Source: JBJXHG01 sp046160865 (GTDB taxonomy: Bacteria; Planctomycetota; UBA1135; GCA-002686595). From it: a stretch of 64,000 nucleotides of DNA. The stretch's first letter is position 1. Each line of letters opens with the position of its first letter. The stretch is from assembly GCA_046160865.1 (NCBI GenBank), contig JBJXHG010000108.1, forward strand, positions 29,680-93,679. The letters are read 5' to 3'. A model generated the notes under the pieces. The model made no database searches, was not told the DNA's origin, and saw only the letters and a list, made by a program, of their open reading frames with translations. Below are positions 54,086 through 63,010 of the stretch, one piece after another. Made by a program: the position numbers and the translations under genes.

Positions 54086-55894
54086 TCACGGCCACGAGAG
54101 CCGCACGCCGTTCGTCAGATTCGTCGTACCCGGCGAGCAAAAGCCGGCGGAGGCGTTGCGGTAGAAGAGCTGATACCACGCAGTCTCACCGGGCGGTTGG
54201 AACGTGACCGCGGAGACCGCTCCCGTGTGCACCGCGTTCGGATAGCTCCAGTACCCGGGCGAATCGCCGTGCGATCCGGACGGGTGTCCGCCGAAGCGCA
54301 ACAGCGCGCCGTCGACGCAGCGCATTCCGTCGCCGAGCGGAATGCCGGCGCCGTTGTGCGAGTTGCCTTTCACGAGGAACGCGAATCCGAGGTAACCCGG
54401 CGCGACGTGGCTCGAGAACACGATCGTGTCCGGATTCGTCAGGCCGGTTGCGGCGAGCAGTCCGCCGGCCGTGGAGAGCGAGTTCGCGCAGCCGTGACCC
54501 GGCGCGCCGCCGGGGCTCGGCACCGTGTCTGGCGCGCCGCACGGGCACGGGTCGATCGCCGCGTCGTCGACCGCGCAGAACGTCGCGTACGGCTCGAAGC
54601 CCAAACGATCGCGCATGAACACGTCGGCGTGCGCGTTCGTGTCGTCGCTCACGAGGTTCGTGGCCTCGCTCTCGAACGCGACGTAGCGACCACTCGCGGC
54701 GATACGCGACCGGCGCGACCCATTGTTCGCCTGTCCGGCCGTCGAGTCGACGCTCGCGCGCGTCGTTTCGGCCGTGTGGCGGTCGTGCACGAACACGTCG
54801 CGCGCGCCGTTCGTGTCGCCGGCCACGAGACGCACGACGTCGCTCTCGAACGCGACGTAACGGCCCTCGCCGGAGATCGACGCACGCAGGGAGTTGTCGA
54901 AGCCTTGCTTGCCGAGCGAATCGACGCTGACGCGCGTCGTCTGCCCGGTGAGCATGTCGTGCACGAACACGTCCGTGAACGGCGCGTTCGTGTCGCCCGG
55001 TACGAGGTTCGTCGCGCGGCTCGTGAAGGCCACGTACCGCCCGTCGGCGGAGATCGCGGGCGCTTCCGAGGCGTTGTCGGCTTGCACGCCGCCCGAACTC
55101 CGGCTGATGCGCGTCGTGAGGTCCGCGAAGCGGTCGTGCACGAACACGTCGGCGCAGGCGTTCGTGTCGTTCGGCACGAGATTGGTGCAGTCGCTCGTGA
55201 ACGCGACGAAGCGGCCGTCGGCCGAGATCGACGGCTCGGTGGACCCGAACGTGCCGATTCCCTCGAGGCCGGACGAGCTCTCGCTGACGCGCGTCGTGAA
55301 ACCGTTGACCACGTCGCGCACGAAGATGTCCGAAACGACGTTCGTGTCGTTCGGGACGAGGTTGGTCGCGCGGCTCGCGTACGCGATGAACTGTCCGTCG
55401 GCGGACAGTGCGGGCCGCGAGTCCGACGGGCCGTCGCCTTGCACGCCCCCCGTGCTCTGGCTGGCGAGCGCCATCCGCAGCGTGAACATGTCGAACACGA
55501 ACACGTCGGCGAAATCGTTGGTGTCGCCCGGGACGAGATTGGTCGCGAAGCTGTAGAACGCGACGAAGCGGCATTCGTTCGTGATCGCGGGTTCGCGCGA
55601 ATCGCCGTTGCCGACGTTGCCGTTCGCGTCGCGGCTGACGAGCGTGATGCGGCCCGTCACCTGGTCGCGCACGAACACGTCGTCGCCGAGGTTCGTGTCG
55701 CCCGGGAAAAACGTCGTCGCGCCCCCGTAGAACGCGACGAAGCGTCCGTCATCCGAGATCGCGGGTCCGAGCGACGGCGAATTGCCCTGCGCGCCAGTCG
55801 GGCTGACGCTCGAGCGCAGCGTGAATTGTGCGGACGCGACCCCGGTGAGGATCGAGCACGCCAAAGCAAGACGGAACAGAGAGGACGGCTTCAT
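54086..55894 (-). CDS. Secreted WD40-like (PD40/TolB) beta-propeller, paralogue
   Basis: The 602-residue protein has signal segment LFRLALACSILTGVASAQ and repeats such as SADGRYVAFTSRATNLVPGD and DVFVHDR. The C-terminal module is more divergent (TFCAVDDAAIDPCPC). It is a clear paralogue of the gene at 52045 on the same strand. Start ATG 55894 is chosen because an upstream extension to 55978 is low complexity. Confidence 0.85.
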   Translation of the reverse strand: MKPSSLFRLALACSILTGVASAQFTLRSSVSPTGAQGNSPSLGPAISDDGRFVAFYGGATTFFPGDTNLGDDVFVRDQVTGRITLVSRDANGNVGNGDSREPAITNECRFVAFYSFATNLVPGDTNDFADVFVFDMFTLRMALASQSTGGVQGDGPSDSRPALSADGQFIAYASRATNLVPNDTNVVSDIFVRDVVNGFTTRVSESSSGLEGIGTFGSTEPSISADGRFVAFTSDCTNLVPNDTNACADVFVHDRFADLTTRISRSSGGVQADNASEAPAISADGRYVAFTSRATNLVPGDTNAPFTDVFVHDMLTGQTTRVSVDSLGKQGFDNSLRASISGEGRYVAFESDVVRLVAGDTNGARDVFVHDRHTAETTRASVDSTAGQANNGSRRSRIAASGRYVAFESEATNLVSDDTNAHADVFMRDRLGFEPYATFCAVDDAAIDPCPCGAPDTVPSPGGAPGHGCANSLSTAGGLLAATGLTNPDTIVFSSHVAPGYLGFAFLVKGNSHNGAGIPLGDGMRCVDGALLRFGGHPSGSHGDSPGYWSYPNAVHTGAVSAVTFQPPGETAWYQLFYRNASAGFCSPGTTNLTNGVRLSWP

Positions 55895-56237
55895 TGGCAC
55901 TTCGAAGATCTTGCTGCCGCAGCAGCCTCCAGATCTCTCCACCTCACGCTCGTTCGATCGGGCAGGCCGCTCTCGCACATTGATGCTACCAGAGACTTGC
56001 GGGAGCGCGGGTTCATGTCAAAACGGTCACACGGATTCCGAGCCCGACTGCAGGGGTGAACGGAGCCGGGGCGCCGAAACGGTCACGAACCGCAGGAATT
56101 TTAGGCCTTCCACGCATGCGTCGCGCCGTAACTCGCCACCCCGCAGCGCCGAACAGCGCCTAGGCACCGAACAGTGTCAGGTCGCCCGTCGCGAAATTCA
56201 TTTGGTGCGAGAGCGCGCCGCCTCGCGCCCTCCGTTC
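55895..56237. other. Upstream region of the propeller gene
   Basis: The 55895-56237 stretch is the leader of the minus-strand propeller gene; no gene, terminator or strong promoter is recognised in it. The remainder of the gap to 56531 is filled by repeat copies F1 and F2. Confidence 0.4.
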
Positions 56238-56416
56238 TAGCCCGCATTTCTCCCCACGTCCTGCTGCGGTCGCGTCAACTCGCTTCGGCCGGCATTGTTG
56301 GTTCGGAATCGATCCTCGTCGACCTGACAGGTCGCCTCCGGTCGATTCCGCTGCAACGCCTTGCCCGAAGCGAGCTGTCGCGCTCTCGCGACGGACGCGG
56401 TGAGAAGTGCAGGCTA
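56238..56416. repeat. Family 1 inverted-repeat element, copy F1
   Basis: A 179-bp copy from TAGCCCGCATTTCTCCCC to GGTGAGAAGTGCAGGCTA. Inner arms CGCTTCGGCC and GGAATCGATCCTCG match copies A and C2. Same orientation as C2. Confidence 0.85.
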
Positions 56417-56479
56417 GCATCTCTCACCACGGTCTGCTGCGGTCGCACGACCTCGCGACGAACGTGGTGTGAGCTGCCG
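56415..56479. repeat. Family 1 mini-element, copy F2
   Basis: A 65-bp copy sharing the TA of F1, from TAGCATCTCTCACCAC to GTGGTGTGAGCTGCCGG. It resembles copy D in having only the outer arms. Confidence 0.7.
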
Positions 56480-56531
56480 GCGACCCGCACGCTGGCCCCG
56501 TCGCGACTCGCGTCGCGCGAGCGCGCGCCGT

Positions 56532-57353
56532 TCAAACGGTCGCGCTGCTCTGCGTCGTGACGGCCCCGCCGCGTCCGACCGCGAGCACGTCGCGTCCGGC
56601 ACCGAACGCAGCGAGCACGATCCAGCGCGGCCCGCCGGTGATTTGCTCGTCCCGGAACTCGTGCGCGTGCCCGCACACGACGCCGGCACAGCCATGTGCG
56701 CGAGCGCCCGCGAGCACCGCGCTCGCCTGCATCGATTTCGCTTCCGGCAGCTTGCTCCGCAGCGCGCGAACCGATGCCCGCCGCAAACGGCGGGCGAGCA
56801 ACGCGCCGACGAAGAGCGGCAAGCGCGGCGCGAGTGCGCGTACCGCACGGCTGCGCACGACGCGGCGCAATCGCAAGTAGCCCGTGTCGCGGGTGCAGAA
56901 CGAATCGCCGTGGACCGCGAGCCAACGCGCACCGTCCTCGCAACGGCCGACGAAGCCTTCGTCGTAGAGGTGCACGCCCGTACGCGCGCGGAAGCGCGCA
57001 TCGAGCAAGAAGTCGCGGTTGCCGGGCACGATCGCGACGTGCGTGCCGCCGCGCGTGCACGCGGCGAGCGCGTCGAGCACGACCGCCGTGCCGGGCGCGT
57101 TCGCTTGCGCGGGTCCCACCCAGACGTCGAAGAGGTCGCCGAGCACGAAGAGCTGCGGCGCGCGCGCGGCACGCTCGAGGAAGCGCAAGAAAGCCGTCGG
57201 CTCGCCGCTCGCGGGATCCAGGTGCAGGTCCGCGATCGCGAGCGCACCGGGAGCGAGGGAGAGCTCGGGGAGAGGGAGCGGAACCGAGGAAGAGTTGCTC
57301 GCCACGGGGCGCACCGTATGAATCCCGCCCGCGCGAGCCAAGCTCGCGCTCAC
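56532..57353 (-). CDS. lpxH: UDP-2,3-diacylglucosamine pyrophosphatase LpxH
   Basis: The protein, up to 273 residues, has the LpxH metallophosphoesterase motifs LAIADLHLD, VLGDLFDVWVG, VPGNRDFLLD and VCGHAHEF. It hydrolyses UDP-2,3-diacyl-GlcN to lipid X in lipid A synthesis, consistent with kdsD/kdsC and the Lpt protein elsewhere. The start is uncertain: GTG 57353 lies inside a 41-bp tandem repeat; GTGs at 57314 and 57305 are closer to the domain start. The N-terminal extension is therefore doubtful. Confidence 0.88.
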   Translation of the reverse strand: MSASLARAGGIHTVRPVASNSSSVPLPLPELSLAPGALAIADLHLDPASGEPTAFLRFLERAARAPQLFVLGDLFDVWVGPAQANAPGTAVVLDALAACTRGGTHVAIVPGNRDFLLDARFRARTGVHLYDEGFVGRCEDGARWLAVHGDSFCTRDTGYLRLRRVVRSRAVRALAPRLPLFVGALLARRLRRASVRALRSKLPEAKSMQASAVLAGARAHGCAGVVCGHAHEFRDEQITGGPRWIVLAAFGAGRDVLAVGRGGAVTTQSSATV

Positions 57354-57440
57354 TCGGGGTGAATCTCGCTCGCGCGAGCCAAGCCCGCGCTCACTCGGGG
57401 TGGATCTCGCTCGCGCGAGCCAAGCCCGCGCTCACTCGGG
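57321..57440. repeat. Three 41-bp tandem repeats at the lpxH-regulator junction
   Basis: Three units of the form CGAGCCAAGCCCGCGCTCAC within a 41-bp period, with few differences. One unit carries the regulator's stop codon, another the GTG annotated for lpxH. The pattern suggests duplication of the gene boundary. Confidence 0.8.
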
Positions 57441-58799
57441 CTCGCTCGAGGAATCGGGAGTGGCGATGTCGAAGTCGCGGATCTTCTCCCACAGGACCTT
57501 GCGCGAGATCCCGAGCAACTCGGCCGTCTGCGAGCGATGTCCGCCCGTCATCTCGAGCGCGCGCTCGATGTGCGCGACCTCGGCTGCGCGCATCACCTCG
57601 CGCAGCGGGCGCACGTGTTCCGGAACTTCGATCGCGCCACGCCAGCGCGGATCCGGCGGCAAGAGATCGTCCGCTGCGAGCTCGGCCTTCGGACCGCTCA
57701 GCGCGATCGCGCGCTGGATCGCGTTCTCGAGCTCGCGCACGTTGCCCGGCCACGGATAGCGCTCCAGCATCGCGAGCGTCGAGCGCGACACGCCGTACTT
57801 CCGGCCTTTGCCGTGGCGCTCGATCAGGTGCTGCACGAGCAGCGGCACGTCGCCCTTGCGCTCGCGCAGTGGCGGCAAGAGCAGCGGCACGACGTTGATG
57901 CGGTAGAACAGGTCCTCGCGGAACTTGCCTTCGCGCACGAGCTCGCGCAACGGCAGCTTGGTAGCCGCCACGATGCGCAAGTCGACCGAGAGCGTCGTCT
58001 CCGCGCCGAGCCGCTCGAACGTCCGCTCCTGCACGACGCGCAAGAGCTTCACCTGCACCGAGAGCGGCATGTCGTCGATGTCGTCGAGGAAGAACGTGCC
58101 GCCGTCGGCGAGCTCGAACCTTCCGCGCCGGTCCTTGCGCGCGTCGGTGAACGCGCCCTTCTCGAAGCCGAAGAGCTCGGCTTCGAGGAGCGACTCCGGC
58201 AGCGCGGCGCACGAGAGCGCGACGAACGGGCCCGCCTTGCGTGCGCTCTGGTTGTGGATCGCGCGCGCGATGCGCTCTTTGCCCGTCCCGCTCTCGCCCT
58301 GGATGAGCACGGTGGCATCCGTCGGAGCGACGGTGCGCACGCGCACGAACACGGCTTGCATCGCCGCCGACGTGCCGATCACGCCCTCGAAGCTCTGGCC
58401 GCCGAGCTGCGCGCGCAGCGCTTCGTTCTCGGCCTCGAGGTGCCGCACGCGCGCGAACGTCTCGATCATGCTGACGAGCGCCTCGTTGCGGAACGGCTTC
58501 TGGACGTAGTTCGCCGCGCCGAGCCGCATCGCTTCGACGGCCTGATCGATCGACGCGAACCCCGTGATCACGACGACCGGCCGCGCGGGATCGAGCTCGA
58601 CGGAACGCGCGAGCACCGCGAGACCGCCTTCGCCCGGCATCCGCATGTCCGTGATCACGGCTTCGGGCCGCTGCTCCTCGAGAGCGGCGAGCGCGGCGCT
58701 CGTGTTGCTCACGGCGACGACTTCGTGCCCGGCGGCTTCGAGCGCGTCCTTCAGCGTGACCGCGATCGAGAGCTCGTCCTCGGCGAGAAGCACACGCAT
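57432..58799 (-). CDS. NtrC-family response regulator (REC-AAA+-Fis), GAFTDA variant
   Basis: The 455-residue protein has a receiver domain with DE near residues 8-9, phospho-acceptor Asp51 (VITDMRMPGEG) and Lys101 (VQKPF), then the AAA+ domain with Walker A GESGTGKE (168-175) and GGTFFLDDIDDMPL, then a Fis helix-turn-helix (QTAELLGISRKVLWEKIR). The sigma-54 contact loop reads GAFTDA (215-220) rather than GAFTGA. A sensor kinase is not adjacent. It lies 9 bp after a GGDEF-like gene. Confidence 0.9.
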   Translation of the reverse strand: MRVLLAEDELSIAVTLKDALEAAGHEVVAVSNTSAALAALEEQRPEAVITDMRMPGEGGLAVLARSVELDPARPVVVITGFASIDQAVEAMRLGAANYVQKPFRNEALVSMIETFARVRHLEAENEALRAQLGGQSFEGVIGTSAAMQAVFVRVRTVAPTDATVLIQGESGTGKERIARAIHNQSARKAGPFVALSCAALPESLLEAELFGFEKGAFTDARKDRRGRFELADGGTFFLDDIDDMPLSVQVKLLRVVQERTFERLGAETTLSVDLRIVAATKLPLRELVREGKFREDLFYRINVVPLLLPPLRERKGDVPLLVQHLIERHGKGRKYGVSRSTLAMLERYPWPGNVRELENAIQRAIALSGPKAELAADDLLPPDPRWRGAIEVPEHVRPLREVMRAAEVAHIERALEMTGGHRSQTAELLGISRKVLWEKIRDFDIATPDSSSEPE

Positions 58800-58808
58800 C
58801 GCGCGGCC

Positions 58809-59360
58809 TCAGCCGACCGGACCGAGCGGAACGCGCTCGATCGCGCGATCGCCGCCGGCCGCGATGGCTTCGGTGAGCGCGGCTTCGGCACTCGCGAGCA
58901 GCGTGTCGAAGTACAGGCCCGCCTCGACTTGGCTGCACGCGAAGCCGACCGACAGCGTGACCGGAATGGGCTGCGGCAAGTGTGCGACGGGCGACTCGCG
59001 CACGCCGCAGATCAAGCGCTTCGCGAGCGCGCGCGCCCCCTCGACGGAGGTGTGCGGCACCACCGCCATCAAGCGATCGTCCGCGGTGCGCCCTAGGAAG
59101 TCGCTCGAGCGCGTCAGCTGCGCGAGCCGCTCGACCACCGATGCGACGACCTCTTCCTTCACTTCGTAGCCGTGCGCATCGCGCACGCTTTCGAGCGGAT
59201 CGATCGCGACGAGCAAGCACGCGAGCGGATAGCGGTAGCGCTGGGCGCGCGCGAACTCGATGCGCAAGATGTGCTGGATCTGTGCGACCGAATAGAGCCC
59301 GCGCGGCTTGGACCGGCGCTCCTCGGGAGTCGGGCTCTTCTCGCGGCGTTGCACGGTCAT
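58809..59360 (-). CDS. Degenerate GGDEF-fold protein
   Basis: The 183-residue protein has the diguanylate-cyclase fold landmarks (LIRIEF-like start, LLVAIDPLESVRDAHGYEV, VTLSVGFACSQVEAG) but the active GGDEF motif is replaced by GRTADDR. Diguanylate cyclase activity is therefore unlikely. It may act as a regulatory or structural partner of the response regulator it overlaps in operon. The start ATG 59360 is clear. Confidence 0.72.
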   Translation of the reverse strand: MTVQRREKSPTPEERRSKPRGLYSVAQIQHILRIEFARAQRYRYPLACLLVAIDPLESVRDAHGYEVKEEVVASVVERLAQLTRSSDFLGRTADDRLMAVVPHTSVEGARALAKRLICGVRESPVAHLPQPIPVTLSVGFACSQVEAGLYFDTLLASAEAALTEAIAAGGDRAIERVPLGPVG

Positions 59361-59491
59361 GGCGGTTGTAGCGCATCACCGCGGGCGTGTCACGGATCGT
59401 GACGCGCGTAGCTCGGTCGCGCTTCGACGACTATCATGGCCTGCGCCACACTTCCGGCTCCGCTCGAGCGGCCGGTCGTCCGTGCACGACC

Positions 59492-61087
59492 ATGCGGAAC
59501 CACGCCTTCGCGCTCGTCCTACCCGCGCTCGCCGCGTTACCGGCGGCGTCCACGACCTCCGCTCCGACCACCGAAGTTTGGCTGGCGCTGGCGCCTCCTT
59601 CCTTGTGCATCGAGCGCCCGGCGTCGTCGCGTGCCGGCTTCGGCGACGGACGGCACCTGCAGCGCGCCCAACACGGCTCCGACCTCGAGCACGAGCCGCG
59701 GGTCGCGCGGCTCTCCGGCGCGCTGTGGGCCCAAATGCTCGAAGAGGACGCGCGCGCGCGCGGCGCGAAGCTCGAGTTCTTCCGCGGCACGCAGGATCCG
59801 CTCGTGCGCGGCGACGCCGCGGCCGTCGCTGCGGCGCGCGCGCTGACTTCCGATCTCGATCGCGCCGGACGCGCGTTCGCGATCGACGTCGAAGCCACGC
59901 TGACGTCCGGTTCTGCGCGCGGCGCGCAGCAGCCCGGTGCGGCACCGCAACATTTCACCGCGCGCCTCGGCTCGGGTGACGCGGCGCTGCTCGGCCGACG
60001 CGAAGTGCAAACCTACGTGGCGAGCTTCCACGTCGAAGTTGCCGCCGACAGCGGTGTCGCCGAGCCGGTCATGGGGTCGATCCGCTACGGCACGACGCTG
60101 TACGTGCGCGCTGCGCGCGTCGACGGCGGCAAGCGCGTGTTCTTGCACGGCGTGCTCGACGTCGCGGAGCTCGCGTCGATCGGTTCGTTCGATCCCGACA
60201 CCGTCGATCTCGGCGTCGTGCAACAGCCGATCGTGCACTCCGCGCAAGCCGTCTTCGCAGGCACCGTGGAGAGCGGCAAGACACTCGACGTGACGCTCGC
60301 CTCGCCGCTGCTCTCGTCGGGCGAGTGGACGCTCGCGCTGCGCGCCACGGCGCAGCCCGACGCGGAGCCCGAGAGCGAAGGCGGCTGGCGACTCTTCGAC
60401 CTCGCGTTCCTCGCGAGCGAGACGTCACCGCTCGAACCGTGCCGGCCGGGAAGCGCGCTCGACACCGATTTTCTGGCGTCCGTCCCGACGAGCGTCGCCG
60501 CGTTGTCGCCGTCGGCGATCGTGGCCGCACTGGACGTGACACGCGCGCGCTCCGGCACGCGACCGTCGATCCTGTGGACGAGCGACCTCTTGCTCGTGCC
60601 GCGCGCCGAAGCCGGTCTCGCGGAACGCGCGAGCGAGCTGATTCGGGCAGCGGAATCCTCGCGCTTGCGCACGGGCCGCGTCGAGCTGCGCGTGGGCGCC
60701 GCGCGCACGAGCCTGCCCGTCTGCGCAGGCGTCCCCGCGCGCTGGACCTCCGTCGTCGAGCGTGCGTGGCTCACCGATTATCAGGCCGACCTCGCACCGC
60801 AGACGTGGATGCCGAGGCCCGACGTGACGACGACGCTCGACGGCGTGTGCTCGACGATCGTGCCCGGCGCGAGCTCGATCCAATGCTCTTCGTGGAGCGC
60901 GGCGACGAGCGCGAGCGGCGAGTTGGAGCGCAACGCGGCACAGCTCGGTCGCTTGCAGCTCATCACGCGGCGCGTGACGACGGCCGCCACGGAGCTCGTT
61001 CCGGGTGAACCGGAGCGCGCGTTGATCGAATGCCTCGGACCGGCGCCGCAGAACGGTGCCGTCGTCGTGCGTTACGTGTCGCCGTGA
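59492..61087 (+). CDS. Exported protein of unknown function
   Basis: The 531-residue protein starts with a signal peptide (RNHAFALVLPALAALPAASTT). The body is beta-rich and low in motifs; I recognise no family. The chosen ATG is the one directly before the signal peptide; a frame back to 59387 adds 35 implausible residues. It is divergent from the GGDEF-like gene and upstream of rpoN. Confidence 0.65.
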   Translation: MRNHAFALVLPALAALPAASTTSAPTTEVWLALAPPSLCIERPASSRAGFGDGRHLQRAQHGSDLEHEPRVARLSGALWAQMLEEDARARGAKLEFFRGTQDPLVRGDAAAVAAARALTSDLDRAGRAFAIDVEATLTSGSARGAQQPGAAPQHFTARLGSGDAALLGRREVQTYVASFHVEVAADSGVAEPVMGSIRYGTTLYVRAARVDGGKRVFLHGVLDVAELASIGSFDPDTVDLGVVQQPIVHSAQAVFAGTVESGKTLDVTLASPLLSSGEWTLALRATAQPDAEPESEGGWRLFDLAFLASETSPLEPCRPGSALDTDFLASVPTSVAALSPSAIVAALDVTRARSGTRPSILWTSDLLLVPRAEAGLAERASELIRAAESSRLRTGRVELRVGAARTSLPVCAGVPARWTSVVERAWLTDYQADLAPQTWMPRPDVTTTLDGVCSTIVPGASSIQCSSWSAATSASGELERNAAQLGRLQLITRRVTTAATELVPGEPERALIECLGPAPQNGAVVVRYVSP

Positions 61088-61175
61088 TCGCGCACCGAGC
61101 GCGCGACGTGTCGACGCGTGCTGCGACTTCGCGCTCGGCGTGAAATCGCTCGCAGCAACGAACGCGATCCGGCTC

Positions 61176-61181
61176 TATACT
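61176..61181 (+). promoter_or_regulatory. Candidate -10 before rpoN
   Basis: TATACT lies 38 bases before the TTG at 61220, which argues that the GTG frame start at 61118 is upstream of transcription start and not used. Confidence 0.35.
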
Positions 61182-61219
61182 TGCACACTCCGGGCACGAC
61201 GTTTGCCTGGCCCACGAAC

Positions 61220-62932
61220 TTGAAGCTCGGCCTCAGTCAATCTGCGCGTATGGAACAGCGGCTCCTGCAGTCGCCGCAGATGATCCAGGCCATGCAGATC
61301 CTGCAGTTGAACGGCCTCGATCTCGAAGATCGCGTTCAGCAAGAGCTCGTCGAAAACCCATTTCTAGAAGTGGTCGAGCCGGCCGCTTCCGGATCCGAAG
61401 GTGCCGACGCCGCATCCGCGGCGGAAGACAAGCGCGTCGAAGGCATGCTCGAGGAGCTCGAGCGCTACCGCGACCTTCCGGGCTCGCGGCGCCGCACCGG
61501 CAGCAGCGAGGACGGCGACAAGAAGCTCGAGGCGATGGCGAACACGCCCGACTCGGACAAGTCGCTCGCGGAAGACCTGATCGGCGAGCTCTCGTTCCTC
61601 GACCTCGATCCGCGCCGGCGCGAGCTCGCGGAGTACTTGCTGTACTCGCTGGACGAGCGCGGCTACTTGCGCAGCTCGCTCGCCGACTTCGCGCGCGAGT
61701 GGTCGCTGCCCGGCAGCTTCCACGAATCCTGGACGAGCGAGCAACCGCCGGGCGCGACGCACACGCCCGCGCCGTCTCCGAACGGCTCGATCGCGACGGT
61801 GCAGCTCGACGAGCTCGCGGACGGCGTGGACGCGGAGGAAGCGACGACCGACGAACCGACACGCGCCGAAACGACCAGCGGCGAAGCGCCCGACGACGAC
61901 CCGCAAGCCGGCACCGCGCGCGAGGACGCGCCGCAGGCCGAAGCCGCGGCGCCGGTGAGCCTTTCGCGCAACGGCGACTCGGACGAGGAGCCGGTCGGAT
62001 TCGATCCGCCGGTCACGGTGCCCGAGCTGCGCTCGATCCTCGAAGAGTTGCGGCACATCTCGCACCCCGGGCTCGGCGCGCGCGACCTGCGCGAGTGCTT
62101 GCTGCTGCAGATCGACTCGATGGGCCTCGAGATCCCGCTCGTGCGCGCGATCGTCGATCACCACCTCGAGGATCTCGAGCAGAACCGCCTGCCGCGCATC
62201 GCGAAGGCCACCGGCAAGTCGATCGAAGCCGTCAAGCAGGCGGTCGAGATCCTGCGCACGTTCGAGCCGAACCCCGGCGCGAGCTACGGCGACACGAAGA
62301 GCGCGCTGATCACTCCCGACGTGATCGTCGAGGAGATCGACGGCGAGTACCAAGTGCGCCTCGATCGCCAGCGCACGCCCGAGCTCACGCTCTCGCCGAC
62401 GTACCGCGACCTCTTGCAAAAAGCTCAGAAGGGCGACGGCGTCCGCGAATGGGTCAAGAAGCGTCTCGAGTCCGCGCGCTGGTTCATCGACGCCTTGCAG
62501 CAACGCCACAGCACGCTGCAGCGCATCTCGGACGCGATCTTCAAGCACCAGCGCGGCTTCCTCGAGCGCGGCGTGTCGGCTTTCCAGCCGTTGCGCATGC
62601 AGGAGATCGCGGACGAAGTCGGCGTTCACATCTCGACGGTGAGCCGCGCCGTCTCCGGCAAGTACGCGCAGACGCCGCGCGGCATCTTTCCGCTCAAGTA
62701 CTTCTTCGCGGGCGGCACGCAGACCTCGAGCGGCGAAGTCGCGAGCCAAGTCAGCATCAAGCAGAAGATCGCCGACCTCGTCGCCCAAGAAGTGGGCGAC
62801 CATCCGCTGTCGGACGAGGAGATCGCGGCGCAGCTCGAGGCGCGCGACAACATCAAGATCGCCCGCCGCACGGTGACGAAGTACCGCAAGGCCTTGCGGA
62901 TCCCGTCCTCGAATCAGCGCCGCCAGTTCTGA
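61220..62932 (+). CDS. rpoN: RNA polymerase sigma-54 factor
   Basis: About 570 residues from the TTG at 61220. Region I is LKLGLSQSARMEQRLLQSPQ then MIQAMQILQLNGLDLE; a long acidic region II follows to about residue 270; the core-binding and DNA-binding parts include LGARDLRECLLLQI and VHISTVSRAVSGKY; the RpoN box is ARRTVTKYRKAL near the C-terminus. It partners with enhancer-binding activators such as those at 36 and 57 kb. Alternative starts are GTG 61118 and ATG 61250. Confidence 0.93.
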   Translation: MKLGLSQSARMEQRLLQSPQMIQAMQILQLNGLDLEDRVQQELVENPFLEVVEPAASGSEGADAASAAEDKRVEGMLEELERYRDLPGSRRRTGSSEDGDKKLEAMANTPDSDKSLAEDLIGELSFLDLDPRRRELAEYLLYSLDERGYLRSSLADFAREWSLPGSFHESWTSEQPPGATHTPAPSPNGSIATVQLDELADGVDAEEATTDEPTRAETTSGEAPDDDPQAGTAREDAPQAEAAAPVSLSRNGDSDEEPVGFDPPVTVPELRSILEELRHISHPGLGARDLRECLLLQIDSMGLEIPLVRAIVDHHLEDLEQNRLPRIAKATGKSIEAVKQAVEILRTFEPNPGASYGDTKSALITPDVIVEEIDGEYQVRLDRQRTPELTLSPTYRDLLQKAQKGDGVREWVKKRLESARWFIDALQQRHSTLQRISDAIFKHQRGFLERGVSAFQPLRMQEIADEVGVHISTVSRAVSGKYAQTPRGIFPLKYFFAGGTQTSSGEVASQVSIKQKIADLVAQEVGDHPLSDEEIAAQLEARDNIKIARRTVTKYRKALRIPSSNQRRQF

Positions 62933-62954
62933 GTCACCGCGCGCGACTGCGTGC

Positions 62955-62960
62955 TATCCT
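62955..62960 (+). promoter_or_regulatory. Candidate -10 before efp
   Basis: TATCCT lies 50 bases before the efp ATG in the 78-bp gap after rpoN. Confidence 0.3.
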
Positions 62961-63010
62961 CTGCGCCCCTCGTCCTCGACTCCGTCCCCTCTTCCGTCTC
63001 CCATTCCGCC

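Noticed and set aside
57321..57440. CRISPR-like array
   Set aside because: The three 41-bp units are directly adjacent with no unique spacers; it is a simple tandem duplication.
61118..61219. Extended N-terminus of RpoN from GTG 61118
   Set aside because: A -10-like TATACT lies inside this extension and RpoN normally starts just before the LKLxLSQS motif.
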